DNA of 51,300 nt. Source: a candidate division FCPU426 bacterium (lineage in GTDB: Bacteria > Oederibacteriota > JAAXVQ01 > JAUVAV01). Below are positions 27,141-37,442 of this stretch, in pieces. The stretch's first letter is position 1; every line of letters starts with the position of its first letter. A program made the position numbers and the translations under genes. Under the pieces are notes generated by a model that worked only from the letters and a program-made list of their open reading frames with translations, was not told the origin of the DNA and did not search any database. The DNA lies in the NCBI GenBank assembly GCA_030591525.1, contig JAUVAV010000021.1, positions 1 through 51,300 on the forward strand, in the 5' to 3' direction.

Positions 27141-27511
27141 GCCTTTATCTATAAAATAACAAAATTTGGGCTATTTTTCAAGAAATTTAGAATAAAGTGG
27201 TAATATAATTCTGTTGTTTTTCCACACCGGAATATCGCATGCTGTTTTTTCAATTTCTCGATAGCTGAAATATGCCGCGAAAAGCCTGATTTTTGAAAAT
27301 GTGTGAAAATATATTTATTTTACGGTTTACATCATATAGTATTTTAAGTTATACTATAACATAGAAGTAATTTATCTAAATAAATAACAAATATTGCGCT
27401 AAAAATAATCTTGATATTATGAGAGGTATTTTTTAAAAAATTAAAAATATATGTAAGGGATTATTATTTCAGTTAATTAGTTTCTGTTGCGGAAAAGCAG
27501 TTTTGATTTTT
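27141..27511. other. AT-rich intergenic DNA between 6S RNA and the Thr-rich gene
   Basis: No gene is supported. It holds the divergent promoter regions: the 6S RNA side (27145-27200) and a candidate promoter for the surface-protein operon at 27326-27355. Several homopolymer A/T runs occur near 27400-27450. Confidence 0.5.
27326..27358 (+). promoter_or_regulatory. candidate promoter with overlapping palindrome
   Basis: TTTACA (27326-27331) and TATACT (27350-27355) are 18 bp apart. An 8-bp inverted repeat, TATAGTAT (27335-27342) and ATACTATA (27351-27358), overlaps the spacer and -10 box as an operator would. The gene start is 335 nt downstream, so the leader would be long and include the repeat at 27512-27594. 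Confidence 0.45.
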
Positions 27512-27594
27512 TGTCATTCCGAGAAAGCGAAGCGACCGAGGAATCTCCTTGAAAACTAGGGGTTTTAGAATTCCTCGCTGCGCTCGGAATGACA
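27512..27594. repeat. TGTCATTCCGAG...CTCGGAATGACA palindromic repeat
   Basis: The ends TGTCATTCCGAG and CTCGGAATGACA are perfect inverted repeats. Internal GCGAAGCGACCGAGGAATC and ATTCCTCGCTGCGC extend the pairing. This is a common MITE-like intergenic repeat seen in unrelated bacteria. It would lie in the 5' leader of the downstream gene. Confidence 0.75.
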
Positions 27595-27689
27595 AAGTAT
27601 GAGAATTCCGTTAAAAAGGGCTTTCCACAACAGGAAATAGGTAATAAAATTCTGATTATATAAAAAAGTTGTTAGAAAGGAATTGAACA

Positions 27690-30600
27690 ATGGCACTGGA
27701 CAAGAGTCCATTGATCAACAAATGGAGCAATGTCTGGCTTGTCTTAGGATGTTTTATTTTTTTTATGGCTTTTCCTAATCTCATCTATTCCGCAACTCCA
27801 GCCGCGCAGGGTTGGATAGAACCGGAAACCTCAATTATCTCACAAACTCAGGATTATGAATATTTATTGTATGTAACCTCCGATGATCCGGTCAATAAGC
27901 TTTCTATTCATATTCCCAGTGGATGGGCAGTACCAAATACGCCGGTATCCAATACTCAGGACGGCTCGGTTTCGTTTTCCGGGACACAGATCGTAGTAGA
28001 TTATTCACTTGACCCTCTTTTATCGGGAGTTGTCGACAGTATTACCATGACTGCCACAGCGCCAGGAACCGGGGGGGATTATTACTGGAGTGCGTACCTG
28101 AATGATGGATCATATCAAGTGACTACCTTTCCAACTAAGCAGCAATTCGTGGAGGTTTTTACTTATACTGCTACAGTTACGCCGACATACACTGCTACGC
28201 CTACAGTTACACAAACTTATACGGCCACGCCGACGGCTACGCTAACGTCCACGCCGACGGTCACGCCAACTTATACGGCCACGCCAACGGTCACGCCAAC
28301 GGTCACGCCAACGGCCACGCCGACAGCTACGCCGACAGCCACGCCGACGGCCACGCCGACCTCCACCGCGACACCGACAAGTACGCCGACCTACACGGCC
28401 ACGCCGACAGATACTCCGACATACACGGCTACGCCGACAGCTACGCCGACGGCCACGCCGACGGTTACTCCGACTTATACGGCTACTCCGACGGCTACGC
28501 CGACGGCCACGCCGACAGATACTCCGACATACACGGCTACGCCGACGGCCACGCCGACCTCCACCGCGACATCGACAAGTACACCGACTTACACGGCCAC
28601 GCCGACAGATACTCCAACTTACACGGCTACGCCGACGGCTACACCGACGGCCACGCCGACAGGTACTCCGACATACACGGCTACACCGACGGCCACGCCG
28701 ACAGATACTCCGACCTACACGGCTACGCCGACGGCTACACCGACGGCCACGCCGACAGATACTCCGACCTACACGACTACGCCGACGGCCACGCCGACAG
28801 CTACTCCGACTTACACAGCTACGCCGACAGCTACGTCGACCGCTACGCCAACCTACACGGCCACGCCAACGGCGACGCCGACCTACACGGCCACGCCGAC
28901 GACTACGCCGACATACACGGCCACGCCGACGGCTACGCCGACATACACGGCTACGCCGACAGCCACGCCGACGGCTACGCCGACCTACACGGCTACGCCA
29001 ACGGCTACACCAACCTACACGGCTACGCCGACAGCCACGCCAACCTACACCGCGACACCGACAAGTACGCCGACCTACACGGCTACGCCAACCGCGACGC
29101 CGACCTACACGGCTACGCCGACGGCGACGCCGACAGCGACGCCGACCTCAACCGCCACGCCAACGGCGACGCCGACATACACGGCCACGCCGACGGCTAC
29201 GCCGACCTCAACCGCGACGCCAACCGCGACCCCGACGGCGACGCCAACCGCAACCCCGACATACACAGCCACGCCGACGGCGACGCCGACCTCAAGCGCG
29301 ACGCCAACCGCGACCCCGACGGCTACGCCAACCGCAACGCCGACCTACACAGCCACGCCGACGGCGACGTCGACCTACACGGCCACGCCAACGGCGACGC
29401 CGACCTACACAGCCACGCCGACAGCTACTCCGACCTCAAGCGCGACGCCAACTGCGACCCCGACCTATACGGCTACGCCGACAGCCACGCCGACGGCGAC
29501 GCCGACCACAACCGCGACGCCGACGGTAACGCCAAGTGCGACCCCAACGGTAACGCCAAGTGCGACCCCAACGGTCACGCCGACGGCGACCCCGACCTAC
29601 ACGGCTACGCCAAGTGTGACACCGACGGCTACCCCGACGGCTACCCCGACGGCGACACCGACACACACGGCTACTCCGACGACCACCCCAACATCAACGG
29701 CGACGCCGACCGCGACCGCGACGCCAAGCGCGACCCCAACGGCCACGCCAACGGCCACGCCAACGGCCACGCTGACATACACGGCCACACCGCCGGATAC
29801 GCCGACACACACGGCCACGATTACGGCAACTCCGACATACACGGTCACGCCAACGGCGACTCCGACCTACACGGCGACGCCGACCTACACAGCCACGCCA
29901 ACGGCTACGCCGACACACACGATTACACCAACGGCGACTCCGACCTACACGGTTACGCCAACCGCTACTCCGACCTACACGGCCACGCCAACCGCTACTC
30001 CGACCTACACGGCCACGCCAACGGTTACTCCGACCTACACGGCCACGCCAACGGCTACGCCGACCTACACAGCCACGCCGACGGCCACGCCGACCGCGAC
30101 CCCAACCACGACGCCGACGGCCACGCCGACCTACACAGCCACGCCGACGGCCACGCCGACCGCGACCCCAACCACGACGCCGACAGCTACACAGACCAAT
30201 ACCTACACAGCAACCCCAACTTTAACCTCTACGGCTACCAGTACACCAACCATTACACCGGCGGCGGATGCCTATATCCAACCTAACATCTCGAATCAAA
30301 ATCAGACTCAAAATTATGATTATACGGTAATTGCCACTTCGGGTGGTGATATCCACACTCTCTATATAACAATTCCTTCCGGGTGGGCGGTTCCCCAGAC
30401 CCCGTGTTCCAATCTGCTCGGCGGGTTAGTATCTTTTTCAGGCAATCAAATAGTAGTAACGTATTCTCCTCCCTGGTCGGCCGGTTCCTTTGACAGTATT
30501 ACTTTAACGGCCACTGCGCCGGGGGCCGGGGGAACATATTATTGGAATTCATATCTCAATGATGGAACTTATCAAACCAGTACACCGGTTACCAAAAGCC

Positions 30601-32120
30601 AGGCGGTAATCGTGTTTACCGCCACGGCTACGATTACCCCCAGCTTTACGGTTACTGTCACCCCCACTTCTACTTTTACTGCTACTGCCACTTCCTCCTA
30701 TACGGTTACGCCGACACCGTTTTATACCTCAACTTCTACCCCGACGTTTACTTGCACCGCTACCTTTACGCCTACACCTACGCCTACCAGCACACCCTCT
30801 TTAACCTCTACACCTACTCCTTCAAGGACCATAACTTCTACACCGACTATTACCTCAACGCTTACATTTACCTTCACCACTACTCCCAGTCCGACAATTA
30901 CGCCTACGCATACTGTAACCCCGACTAAAACGCCGGTTCCGGGCTACCGGCTTTTCCTCCTGGCCCCTAATGAATATTTTACCGTCGGCACATCTCCGGG
31001 ATATGCCGGAAGTGTTACCACTACCGTAGCTGGTTATCCGGTTCCCATAACCATCCGGGTTTTGGAGGACAATGGTCTGGTCGCTTCCACAGTAAATGAT
31101 ACCATCAGAGTCAGTTATAATGGAAATCCCGATTATATCCGTGATCTTCCGGCAGAGGTAACTTTATCCGGCGGTCAGGCGGTCATTAATCCGCGTTTCA
31201 TGGAACCGAATATCACCTATACTATCCATGCTTCTGATTTATCTCATCCCGAAATTAAGGACGGAAGTTCCCGGCCAATTCCATGCGTAACCGGAAGCTT
31301 GGCGCAAAATCCGTATGTGTTGGTTGAGCATGCCTCCTTAGCGCCGACTACGGCGATGGAGGGAGAACCGGATATCGATATGCTTTCGCTGCGGTTGCGG
31401 AACCCTAATTCCAGCGGCTCTGCCGTGTACGAACTACACGGCTTAACCGTAACCGTGCAAGACCAGGCCGGAGGCGGGTTACCCGCCAACGGAGTCTTAA
31501 GCAGTTTAACGGTTTGGGATAGCACTACTCAGAGCGGATTGGTGAACTTAAATTCCCTCTCGATATCAAGCCGGATATATATTCCTTTCGGAAGCGGCCA
31601 GGTGCTTATTTATCCTGAAGGTACGTATGAAATTGGGCTGAGAGTCAATATTGCCTTACATCCCGCTCATTCGCATTTCCGCTTGGCAATGGCGGCGCAA
31701 ACCGATATAGCCGCGATTTTTCTGGACGGGACTCCCATGCTGGCCAGAGCGGAAGAGGGGGATGCTTTTCCCATGGCTTCGGACGCCGTAAATATCCGGC
31801 CGCGGGGCCTGAATGAATCCTATATAAATTACCCCAATCCCTTTGCCGCCGGCCGTCAGAGCACAACGATTGAATATTTTCTGGAAACGGATTCCAAGGT
31901 CAGTCTAAAACTGTATAATATTGTGGGAGAATTGGTACTGGTGCTGGCGGACGAAGAAACTCAACCGGCGAGTCAGAACCTGTACCGTTACTCATGGCAG
32001 GGACGGAATGGCTATGGCCAAATAGTTTTAAACGGGGTTTATTTTGCAGTCTTGACGATAACCCCCGCGGCCGGCGGGGATACCCAACAGTTGGTTCGGA
32101 AAATTGCGGTTATTAAGTGA
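27690..32120 (+). CDS. large secreted Thr/Pro-repeat surface protein with FlgD/T9SS-like C-terminal domain
   Basis: A 1,476-residue protein. Residues 1-35 are a signal peptide. Residues ~36-155 form a globular domain ([36 protein letters not shown]), repeated at ~860-975 ([24 protein letters not shown]). Between the copies lie about 700 residues of (TPTxTA)n, such as [18 protein letters not shown] second Thr/Pro linker (~976-1081) and Ig-like segments follow. The C-terminal ~90 residues ([43 protein letters not shown]) match the FlgD-Ig/type IX sorting-domain pattern. The Thr-rich rod is probably a glycosylated surface stalk. The AGAAAGGAA ribosome-binding site is good. The downstream PorV-like gene suggests linked export. 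Confidence 0.85.
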   Translation: MALDKSPLINKWSNVWLVLGCFIFFMAFPNLIYSATPAAQGWIEPETSIISQTQDYEYLLYVTSDDPVNKLSIHIPSGWAVPNTPVSNTQDGSVSFSGTQIVVDYSLDPLLSGVVDSITMTATAPGTGGDYYWSAYLNDGSYQVTTFPTKQQFVEVFTYTATVTPTYTATPTVTQTYTATPTATLTSTPTVTPTYTATPTVTPTVTPTATPTATPTATPTATPTSTATPTSTPTYTATPTDTPTYTATPTATPTATPTVTPTYTATPTATPTATPTDTPTYTATPTATPTSTATSTSTPTYTATPTDTPTYTATPTATPTATPTGTPTYTATPTATPTDTPTYTATPTATPTATPTDTPTYTTTPTATPTATPTYTATPTATSTATPTYTATPTATPTYTATPTTTPTYTATPTATPTYTATPTATPTATPTYTATPTATPTYTATPTATPTYTATPTSTPTYTATPTATPTYTATPTATPTATPTSTATPTATPTYTATPTATPTSTATPTATPTATPTATPTYTATPTATPTSSATPTATPTATPTATPTYTATPTATSTYTATPTATPTYTATPTATPTSSATPTATPTYTATPTATPTATPTTTATPTVTPSATPTVTPSATPTVTPTATPTYTATPSVTPTATPTATPTATPTHTATPTTTPTSTATPTATATPSATPTATPTATPTATLTYTATPPDTPTHTATITATPTYTVTPTATPTYTATPTYTATPTATPTHTITPTATPTYTVTPTATPTYTATPTATPTYTATPTVTPTYTATPTATPTYTATPTATPTATPTTTPTATPTYTATPTATPTATPTTTPTATQTNTYTATPTLTSTATSTPTITPAADAYIQPNISNQNQTQNYDYTVIATSGGDIHTLYITIPSGWAVPQTPCSNLLGGLVSFSGNQIVVTYSPPWSAGSFDSITLTATAPGAGGTYYWNSYLNDGTYQTSTPVTKSQAVIVFTATATITPSFTVTVTPTSTFTATATSSYTVTPTPFYTSTSTPTFTCTATFTPTPTPTSTPSLTSTPTPSRTITSTPTITSTLTFTFTTTPSPTITPTHTVTPTKTPVPGYRLFLLAPNEYFTVGTSPGYAGSVTTTVAGYPVPITIRVLEDNGLVASTVNDTIRVSYNGNPDYIRDLPAEVTLSGGQAVINPRFMEPNITYTIHASDLSHPEIKDGSSRPIPCVTGSLAQNPYVLVEHASLAPTTAMEGEPDIDMLSLRLRNPNSSGSAVYELHGLTVTVQDQAGGGLPANGVLSSLTVWDSTTQSGLVNLNSLSISSRIYIPFGSGQVLIYPEGTYEIGLRVNIALHPAHSHFRLAMAAQTDIAAIFLDGTPMLARAEEGDAFPMASDAVNIRPRGLNESYINYPNPFAAGRQSTTIEYFLETDSKVSLKLYNIVGELVLVLADEETQPASQNLYRYSWQGRNGYGQIVLNGVYFAVLTITPAAGGDTQQLVRKIAVIK
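28160..30250 (+). repeat. 2.1-kb low-complexity repeat coding Thr-Pro units
   Basis: A long array built from short related units (for example CTACACGGCCACGCCGACGG) in steps that are multiples of 6 bp, so gain or loss of units keeps the frame. Codon choice drifts along the array from mixed ACT/ACA/ACG to mostly ACG/ACC, as expected for expansion by slippage or unequal recombination. Long open frames on the opposite strand here are artefacts of the repeat. Confidence 0.9.
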
Positions 32121-32133
32121 GGATGACTCAAAC

Positions 32134-33747
32134 ATGAAACAGTGGATTATCATTACAAGCCTGTTTATCTGTCTGGGCATGGGTTTCCCGGCCGGCAGTT
32201 TGGCCGGGATTCCGGATGCCGGAACCAATAATCCTTTTGAACTTGGTGCGGGATCCCGCGCGCTGGCCTTATCCGGCGCGTTTGTAGCAGTGGCTGATGA
32301 TGTTTCATCCTTGTTTTGGAATCCCGGCGGTTTGGCCCGGATAGAACAAATCGAAATCTCGGCTATGCACATCGAACTTTTTTTCAATACCCCTTATGAT
32401 TTTCTGGGCGTAGCTTATCCACTTTTGGATTGGGGCACTTTTGCGCTGGGAGCCGTGCGGGTGAGCACAGAGGGGATTATTTTACGTAATGAACAGGCCG
32501 GTCTGACCGGCAGCGGGGAAGGGAGTCTGGATAGACGCGAGTTTCTCCTTGGTTTTGGCCGGGAATTTCCCTTGGGTTTTCAGGCGGGGATAACCGTTAA
32601 GCTTGACCAGCAGAGCTTGCTGGGTGAATTTACCAGCGGAGTGGGGCTGGATATGGGACTGCTTTATCATCTCCCCGGCGAGCAATTCGCCCAATGGTCC
32701 GGCATCCGCGCGGTTGATTGGAAAAATTTGACCTTTGGTTTCACTCTTCAAAATCTGGTAGGTTCCCGATTGCGTATCAATGAGGCGGCTGATGTGCTGC
32801 CCTTGAATTATAAAGCCGGGATTGCTTACCAATACAACCATCGCGATACTTTCAATCAGCACTTCTTATTAACCGGGAGTTGGGAAAAGTCAACCTGGCG
32901 GACGGGCCGGTTGGCTATGGGATTGGAATACAGTATTCTGGACCTGGTCGCTCTCCGCGGCGGTATCAGCAGTATGGCCTGGACCGCCGGAGCGGGACTG
33001 CAATATGCGGGCGTTAGGCTTGACTATGCCTTATCCGGTGAGGCGCTGGGATTGAGCCACCGTTTCTCCCTGGCTTATCGTTTTGGTACTTCCCTTTCTG
33101 AGCAACGCCGGATAAGGGCCGAGCGGCAACAGGCGAAGATAGACCGGGAGTCCGAACAGCGAGCCCAGGCCGCAGTTGAAAAAACCCGTATAACTATGGA
33201 AAAAAAGCTGAAAACGGCGGCGCGCCGTCACCGGGGAGAAAAAAAGGTGATGTTGGCCAAGCGGAAAAGGCTTATCCGGGCGGAACGGAATCGTCAGGTA
33301 AAAAAGGGCCAGGATGCGGTGGCGGATGAATATTTCAAGGCACTGCACTATTTCCAGGGTATCAAGGATTATATGGCAAAGTCTTATCGGGCCGCTCTGG
33401 TGGAATTTAACACCGTAGCCAAGTATGATCCCGATTACTTGGAACTTAAACTTTATTTAGTTCGGACCCGGCAGAGGCTTCAGGGGGAGATTCGTTTTAT
33501 GGCTCCCAACAATCTTGAGCTTTATTATAAAGGGATTGATCTGTATATTGAGAACAACTTCGTGGAAGCGGTCAAAGCCTGGGAAAAGATACTGGCCAGC
33601 GAACCGAATAATAGTCTGGCCCTCAGAAATATTGAGGAAGCCCGAGGCCGGATTGCCAAGTTGGAGTCTATTCGGAAGGAAATAGACCGGGAAGAAAAAA
33701 AGGATCAAAATCCGAAAATAAAATCCACAGAACCGGGGCGGCCATGA
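32134..33747 (+). CDS. PorV/PorQ-like outer-membrane beta-barrel protein with C-terminal TPR-like tail
   Basis: About 537 residues from ATG at 32134, chosen because GTGAGGA lies properly before it and a clean signal peptide (MKQWIIITSLFICLGMGFPA) begins there; an upstream TTG in frame would overlap the preceding gene. The barrel starts with the PorV/UPF0164 signature GAGSRALALSGAFVAVADDV and LFWNPGGLAR. Alternating amphipathic strands run to ~residue 320. A basic, Arg/Lys/Gln-rich helix (~325-395) and two TPR-like helix pairs (FQGIKDYMAKSYRAALVEFN, IENNFVEAVKAWEKILASEP) follow. The barrel-TPR fusion is unusual. It begins 13 nt after the Thr-rich gene and overlaps the next gene by 4 nt, so all three are one operon. 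Confidence 0.82.
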   Translation: MKQWIIITSLFICLGMGFPAGSLAGIPDAGTNNPFELGAGSRALALSGAFVAVADDVSSLFWNPGGLARIEQIEISAMHIELFFNTPYDFLGVAYPLLDWGTFALGAVRVSTEGIILRNEQAGLTGSGEGSLDRREFLLGFGREFPLGFQAGITVKLDQQSLLGEFTSGVGLDMGLLYHLPGEQFAQWSGIRAVDWKNLTFGFTLQNLVGSRLRINEAADVLPLNYKAGIAYQYNHRDTFNQHFLLTGSWEKSTWRTGRLAMGLEYSILDLVALRGGISSMAWTAGAGLQYAGVRLDYALSGEALGLSHRFSLAYRFGTSLSEQRRIRAERQQAKIDRESEQRAQAAVEKTRITMEKKLKTAARRHRGEKKVMLAKRKRLIRAERNRQVKKGQDAVADEYFKALHYFQGIKDYMAKSYRAALVEFNTVAKYDPDYLELKLYLVRTRQRLQGEIRFMAPNNLELYYKGIDLYIENNFVEAVKAWEKILASEPNNSLALRNIEEARGRIAKLESIRKEIDREEKKDQNPKIKSTEPGRP

Positions 33748-36173
33748 ACGTTGGGAGTAAAATATTAAGCGCACTTTTCCGCGGACCCGTAATCCGGGAG
33801 TATGAACTTGAAGTCCCGGCGCAGGAACGCCACTTGGGCGAGATTAGGGATTTTATTACCCGGATCGCCGAGAGCAATGAGCTTACCCTGCCTGAAATCA
33901 ATAATATGAAACTGGCGCTGGACGAAGCCTGTTCCAATGTGGTCCGGCACGCCTATCGGGGAATGGAACCCGGGTCTATCAGGATCAAAGTTATCCAACA
34001 CCCCCGAGACATGGAGATACAGGTTTATGACCAGGGACGGAGTTTCGAATGGAATAAGGCCCAAACACCGGATCTGAACCGGTATGTTGAAATAGGTAAA
34101 AAAGGCGGTCTGGGAATATGGTTCATCCGCAAACTGATGGATAAAGCGGATTATCGATCCAACCGTCAGGGTAATATGCTTCGCCTGGTTAAACGTACTC
34201 CTTTGGTGAAGCCGGAGACCGCCGTGGTCGTGCCGGCGACGACAGCACCCGGCTTCAGGGGTCCGGTCTATAAAAAAGGCCGCTTAAATATTAAGGCTAA
34301 ATTTTTAATGCCGGTCGTGGGCCTGGTGGGCCTGGTGGTTTTTGCTATTTTCAGCTATATGTTTCTTAACATGGCCCGTTCCGTGCGATCCGAAATTATG
34401 GGGCATGCTCAGGAAACTACCCGGCGGCTGACCAAGGATGCGGTTAATTATCTGCTCAAACAAGATGATCTGCACCTGACCGCCATGGTTAAGGCCGTAG
34501 TACGCAGCAATAAAAACCTGGCTTATGCTTTTGTGATGGATAATGAAAATATTATTTGGGCCCATTCGCTGACCCAAAAGATGTTTCAGCCTTTCCGGCC
34601 CCGGTCCGGATTCCGTGCGGTTAAAGGACGTCAAGCTATAATCCAGGTACGGCAAGACGCTGAGAGTGGTGAAGTGCATGATATGGGTTATCCGGTTTAT
34701 ATGGGAGAACTGAGACTGGGAACGGTACATATCGGTATTAAGGAACAAGCCATCCGGCAAGAGATCAGTTCGGGCCGGAAGAATGCGGTGGTGATTTTTC
34801 TAATTGTCCTGGTGGTCAGCACCTCCGGAACTTATTTTCTGATGACATTATTAGTCTCCCCGGTGAGGAAACTAATCGACGGCATGCTGGCGGTGAGTGA
34901 AGGCAAGCTGGACCACCGCATCTTGATCCCAAGTAATGATGAATTTGGGCAAATTGCCGGCGTTTTTAACGAGATGACCACCCATTTCAAAGAGGCCCAG
35001 AAAAATCTGCTGGAGCAGGAACGGTTACAACAGGAAATGCAGGTGGCGCAGGAAATTCAGCATACTCTGCTGCCGCACGAAACGCCGGCGATAGAAGGCT
35101 ACGAGCTAGCCAGTTTTTATCGTTCCGCCAAGGAAGTAGGCGGGGATTATTTTGATTTTGTCTGGGTGGATGACAATATTTTGGGAATTGCAGTGGCCGA
35201 TGTTTCCGGCAAGGGGGTCCCGGGATCTTTGGTTATGACTATGATTCGGACCGCCCTTCGCCTGGAGGCCAGGGGCAACCGGTCTGCGGTTGATGTGATG
35301 AGCAAGGTGAATAGCTTTGTAACCCGGGATATGAAAAAGGGCATGTTTGTAACCATGTTTTATGTGGTTTTAAATTCTCGTCAGCGGATCATTAATTATT
35401 CCAGCGCCGGCCACAATCCTTTAATTCTTTACCGTGAGGAGAATCAGCAGATTTATTTTCTCAAGCCCCGGGGGTTTCCTCTGGGAATAGATCTTCCCGA
35501 TCCCGGATTGTTTGCTAAATCTTTAACGCAGGACCACGTTAGTCTGAAAAAAGGAGATTTATTACTGATTTATACCGACGGCATCACCGAGGCGATGAAT
35601 CCCCAGCGCGAACAGTTTGGAGAAAAACGGTTGCTGGATGTAGTCCATCAATATCACGGCTTGTCCGCCGATGAATTTATGAAAAAGCTTTCAGAAGAGC
35701 TTGAAAATTTCACGGGAAATTATCCTCAAAATGACGATATTACCTGTGTGGCCATTAAAGAAAAACTAATGGCCGACGATATACAATTTGACCTGCGGCG
35801 CCGGCTTTTTTATCTGGTGGAAGAAAAGGGCATAGCGGTGAAAGAGGCCTGTAGGTATCTGAATCTTTCGCCTTCCAGCTATTATCGCCTGAAACGCCTG
35901 CGGGACAAGTACGGTGTCCAAGGATTGCGTGACACCGTGCTCCGTAAAGATGTGCAAATTCAGCAGCTCTCGCTGGAGGAAAGAGAAAAAATTCTTGAGG
36001 TGGTAGCAGCCCATCCGGAGTTTGGCGCCCGGCGTATTGTCCAATATTTAAGAGATTCGCAGGAAGAAGATACCCGGTTTACAGAGAGGATGATTTACCA
36101 GGAATTAAAGCGGCTGCGGTTGACGAAACGTCCCGAAAGAGAGGTTTTTGCTGCCAAGAAGAAAGTTGACTAA
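33744..36173 (+). CDS. membrane partner-switch regulator: RsbW-like kinase domain + sensor + HAMP + SpoIIE/PP2C phosphatase + HTH-like tail
   Basis: An 809-residue protein. Residues ~10-150 are an anti-sigma-factor kinase-type HATPase (LALDEACSNVVRHAYRG, GGLGIWFIRKLMDKAD). A first membrane helix (~187-208), an extracytoplasmic sensor (~210-345), a second helix (~348-370) and a HAMP domain (~372-425) follow. The SpoIIE/PP2C phosphatase (~470-672) keeps its metal Asp motifs (KEVGGDYFDF, VADVSGKGVPG, YTDGITEA, NDDITCVA). Residues ~690-809 resemble an IS3-type transposase helix-turn-helix region (ACRYLNLSPSSYYRLKRL, AAHPEFGARRIVQYL). RsbW-type kinase and RsbU-type phosphatase activities normally sit in separate proteins. 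The start overlaps the previous stop (ATGA). The likely substrate is the STAS protein encoded next. Confidence 0.88.
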   Translation: MNVGSKILSALFRGPVIREYELEVPAQERHLGEIRDFITRIAESNELTLPEINNMKLALDEACSNVVRHAYRGMEPGSIRIKVIQHPRDMEIQVYDQGRSFEWNKAQTPDLNRYVEIGKKGGLGIWFIRKLMDKADYRSNRQGNMLRLVKRTPLVKPETAVVVPATTAPGFRGPVYKKGRLNIKAKFLMPVVGLVGLVVFAIFSYMFLNMARSVRSEIMGHAQETTRRLTKDAVNYLLKQDDLHLTAMVKAVVRSNKNLAYAFVMDNENIIWAHSLTQKMFQPFRPRSGFRAVKGRQAIIQVRQDAESGEVHDMGYPVYMGELRLGTVHIGIKEQAIRQEISSGRKNAVVIFLIVLVVSTSGTYFLMTLLVSPVRKLIDGMLAVSEGKLDHRILIPSNDEFGQIAGVFNEMTTHFKEAQKNLLEQERLQQEMQVAQEIQHTLLPHETPAIEGYELASFYRSAKEVGGDYFDFVWVDDNILGIAVADVSGKGVPGSLVMTMIRTALRLEARGNRSAVDVMSKVNSFVTRDMKKGMFVTMFYVVLNSRQRIINYSSAGHNPLILYREENQQIYFLKPRGFPLGIDLPDPGLFAKSLTQDHVSLKKGDLLLIYTDGITEAMNPQREQFGEKRLLDVVHQYHGLSADEFMKKLSEELENFTGNYPQNDDITCVAIKEKLMADDIQFDLRRRLFYLVEEKGIAVKEACRYLNLSPSSYYRLKRLRDKYGVQGLRDTVLRKDVQIQQLSLEEREKILEVVAAHPEFGARRIVQYLRDSQEEDTRFTERMIYQELKRLRLTKRPEREVFAAKKKVD

Positions 36174-36473
36174 GCCGCCGGGGCTGTGCTACTATCTGCC
36201 GGTAGAATAATTTGTAATTTTTTGGGAACCGTGCCCAGCAACCGGAGAATCGGTGCTTTATAAGTAGGGGCACGGCGCGCCGTGCCCCTACCAAGCGGTG
36301 TCACATTATATAAATTTTTTCTTGGGTAAAGACTTAATTGGCGAGGAAATTTTAGAAAGCATAAATCAAGTTAGATTTTACACAGCTTACGGCAGGGAAG
36401 ATTTATCAGGAGGCCGGGATAGCAATTACTAAAACGGCGCTTGATAATGGCTTAACTAAGGGAGGTCGTGGTA
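36174..36473. other. gap between phosphatase and STAS genes with a 28-bp perfect palindrome
   Basis: Position 36264-36291 is a perfect palindrome: GTAGGGGCACGGCG joined to its exact complement CGCCGTGCCCCTAC. The outer 8 bp match the palindromes at 37389-37416 and 50877-50908. The rest is AT-rich and shows no gene; no certain promoter was found. Confidence 0.7.
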
Positions 36474-37316
36474 ATGGAGGGCATCCAGATTACAGTGGAA
36501 AGAGTGGGCGCCCAGCAAGAGATTGCGGCGGTTAAAATCACTGGATACATCGATACGACTACCTCGAGCGAACTGGAACGGGTTATCCAGAATTTGCTTA
36601 GAGAAAAGCGGTATAAAATTATTGTAGATCTTCAAGCGGTTGAATATATCAGTTCCGCCGGATGGGGTATTTTTATTTCCGAAATCAAGAATATTCGCAA
36701 CAATCATGGAGACCTCAAGCTGGCGAATATGTCTGAAAATGTGATCGAGGTCTATGAATTGCTGGAATTTTCAACAATATTAGATTCGGTCAATGATATT
36801 ACGGAAGGAATACAAAGTTTCGAGGGCAAGGGCGAAAAGGCTCCAGAGCCTTCCGTGGTCGTTCCTCAGAAAAAACCGGTTATAAGCGTGGATAAGAAGG
36901 AGCAACTAGAGGCCATTGCGGCCGTAATAGCCGAAGCTGAACCGTCTCTGTCTTCGTCTCCGTCTCTGTCTTCGTCTCCGTCTCTGTCTTCGTCTCCGTC
37001 TCTGTCTCCGGCTTCGTCTTCGTCTCCGGCTTCGTCTTCGTCTTCGTCTCCGGCTTCGCCTCCGGAGCCGGAGACGGAGCCGGCTAAAAATCCTGAAACC
37101 GTATCCGCGCCGGGAACCGGGTTGTTGATGCTGATTGACCGTATTCAGCAAGTAATCAAAGCACATCCGGAGTGGGGAGCCTGGAAAATCAAGAAAGAAT
37201 TAAATCGTCAGCGGAGAAACCAGCCCAAGGTCGGCTGGGGTGAAGTTAAAGCTGAATTAAAGTATAGCAACTTAAGTAAAAAAGTCGAACGCTATAAGTA
37301 TGCGCGGGGTCGATAA
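36474..37316 (+). CDS. STAS-domain protein (anti-sigma factor antagonist type) with Ser-rich linker and transposase-like C-terminal domain
   Basis: A 280-residue protein from ATG at 36474, 9 nt behind GGGAGG; a GTG two codons earlier is too close to that site. Residues 1-110 are a STAS domain with the phosphorylatable loop YISSAGWGIF. Residues ~160-205 are a low-complexity linker of Ser/Pro (SLSSSPSLSSSPSL) made by a repeated tctccgtctctgtcttcg-type unit. Residues ~220-280 (QVIKAHPEWGAWKIKKEL, EVKAELKYSNLSKKVER) align with the C-terminus of the upstream phosphatase (VVAAHPEFGARRIVQYL, ELKRLRLTKRPER). This shared tail points to a dedicated pair. The output target is unknown; no sigma factor is nearby. 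Confidence 0.85.
   Translation: MEGIQITVERVGAQQEIAAVKITGYIDTTTSSELERVIQNLLREKRYKIIVDLQAVEYISSAGWGIFISEIKNIRNNHGDLKLANMSENVIEVYELLEFSTILDSVNDITEGIQSFEGKGEKAPEPSVVVPQKKPVISVDKKEQLEAIAAVIAEAEPSLSSSPSLSSSPSLSSSPSLSPASSSSPASSSSSSPASPPEPETEPAKNPETVSAPGTGLLMLIDRIQQVIKAHPEWGAWKIKKELNRQRRNQPKVGWGEVKAELKYSNLSKKVERYKYARGR
36945..37075 (+). repeat. Ser/Pro-coding tandem repeat within the STAS gene
   Basis: An 18-bp unit of the type CCGTCTCTGTCTTCGTCT is repeated several times and then decays into shorter TCTTCGTCTCCGGC units. All are multiples of 3, so length change alters only the flexible linker between the STAS and C-terminal domains. Confidence 0.85.
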
Positions 37317-37388
37317 TAACAGTTCCGGTCGAGCCGGGTTGGCAACTGGGTAACTAATAATATATTAACCATTCGTTAGGTTACAGTT

Positions 37389-37416
37389 GTAGGGGCGACG
37401 CATGCGTCGCCCCTAC
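37389..37416. repeat. GTAGGGGC palindrome, copy 2
   Basis: A perfect 28-bp palindrome: GTAGGGGCGACGCA with its complement TGCGTCGCCCCTAC, no loop. The outer GTAGGGGC/GCCCCTAC is the same as at 36264-36291, and the inner bases differ but still pair. It lies 15 nt before the ribosome-binding site of the TPR gene. Confidence 0.8.
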
Positions 37417-37442
37417 ATTCCGTAGGAAAAGGAGGAAGGCTG

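Noticed and set aside
27006-27203. 65-codon plus-strand frame
   Set aside because: It lies across the 6S RNA gene on the opposite strand and its promoter region; no coding features.
29436-29918. Minus-strand open frames rich in Arg or Val/Gly inside the Thr-rich gene
   Set aside because: They are mirror products of the short-unit repeat; no ribosome-binding sites or recognisable domains.
35840-36173. A transposase gene fragment at the end of the phosphatase gene
   Set aside because: The segment is in frame, undamaged and matched by the same domain in the STAS protein, so it reads as a functional domain rather than an insertion remnant.
36906-37166. Arg-rich minus-strand frame opposite the STAS linker
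   Set aside because: Artefact of the Ser/Pro-coding repeat.
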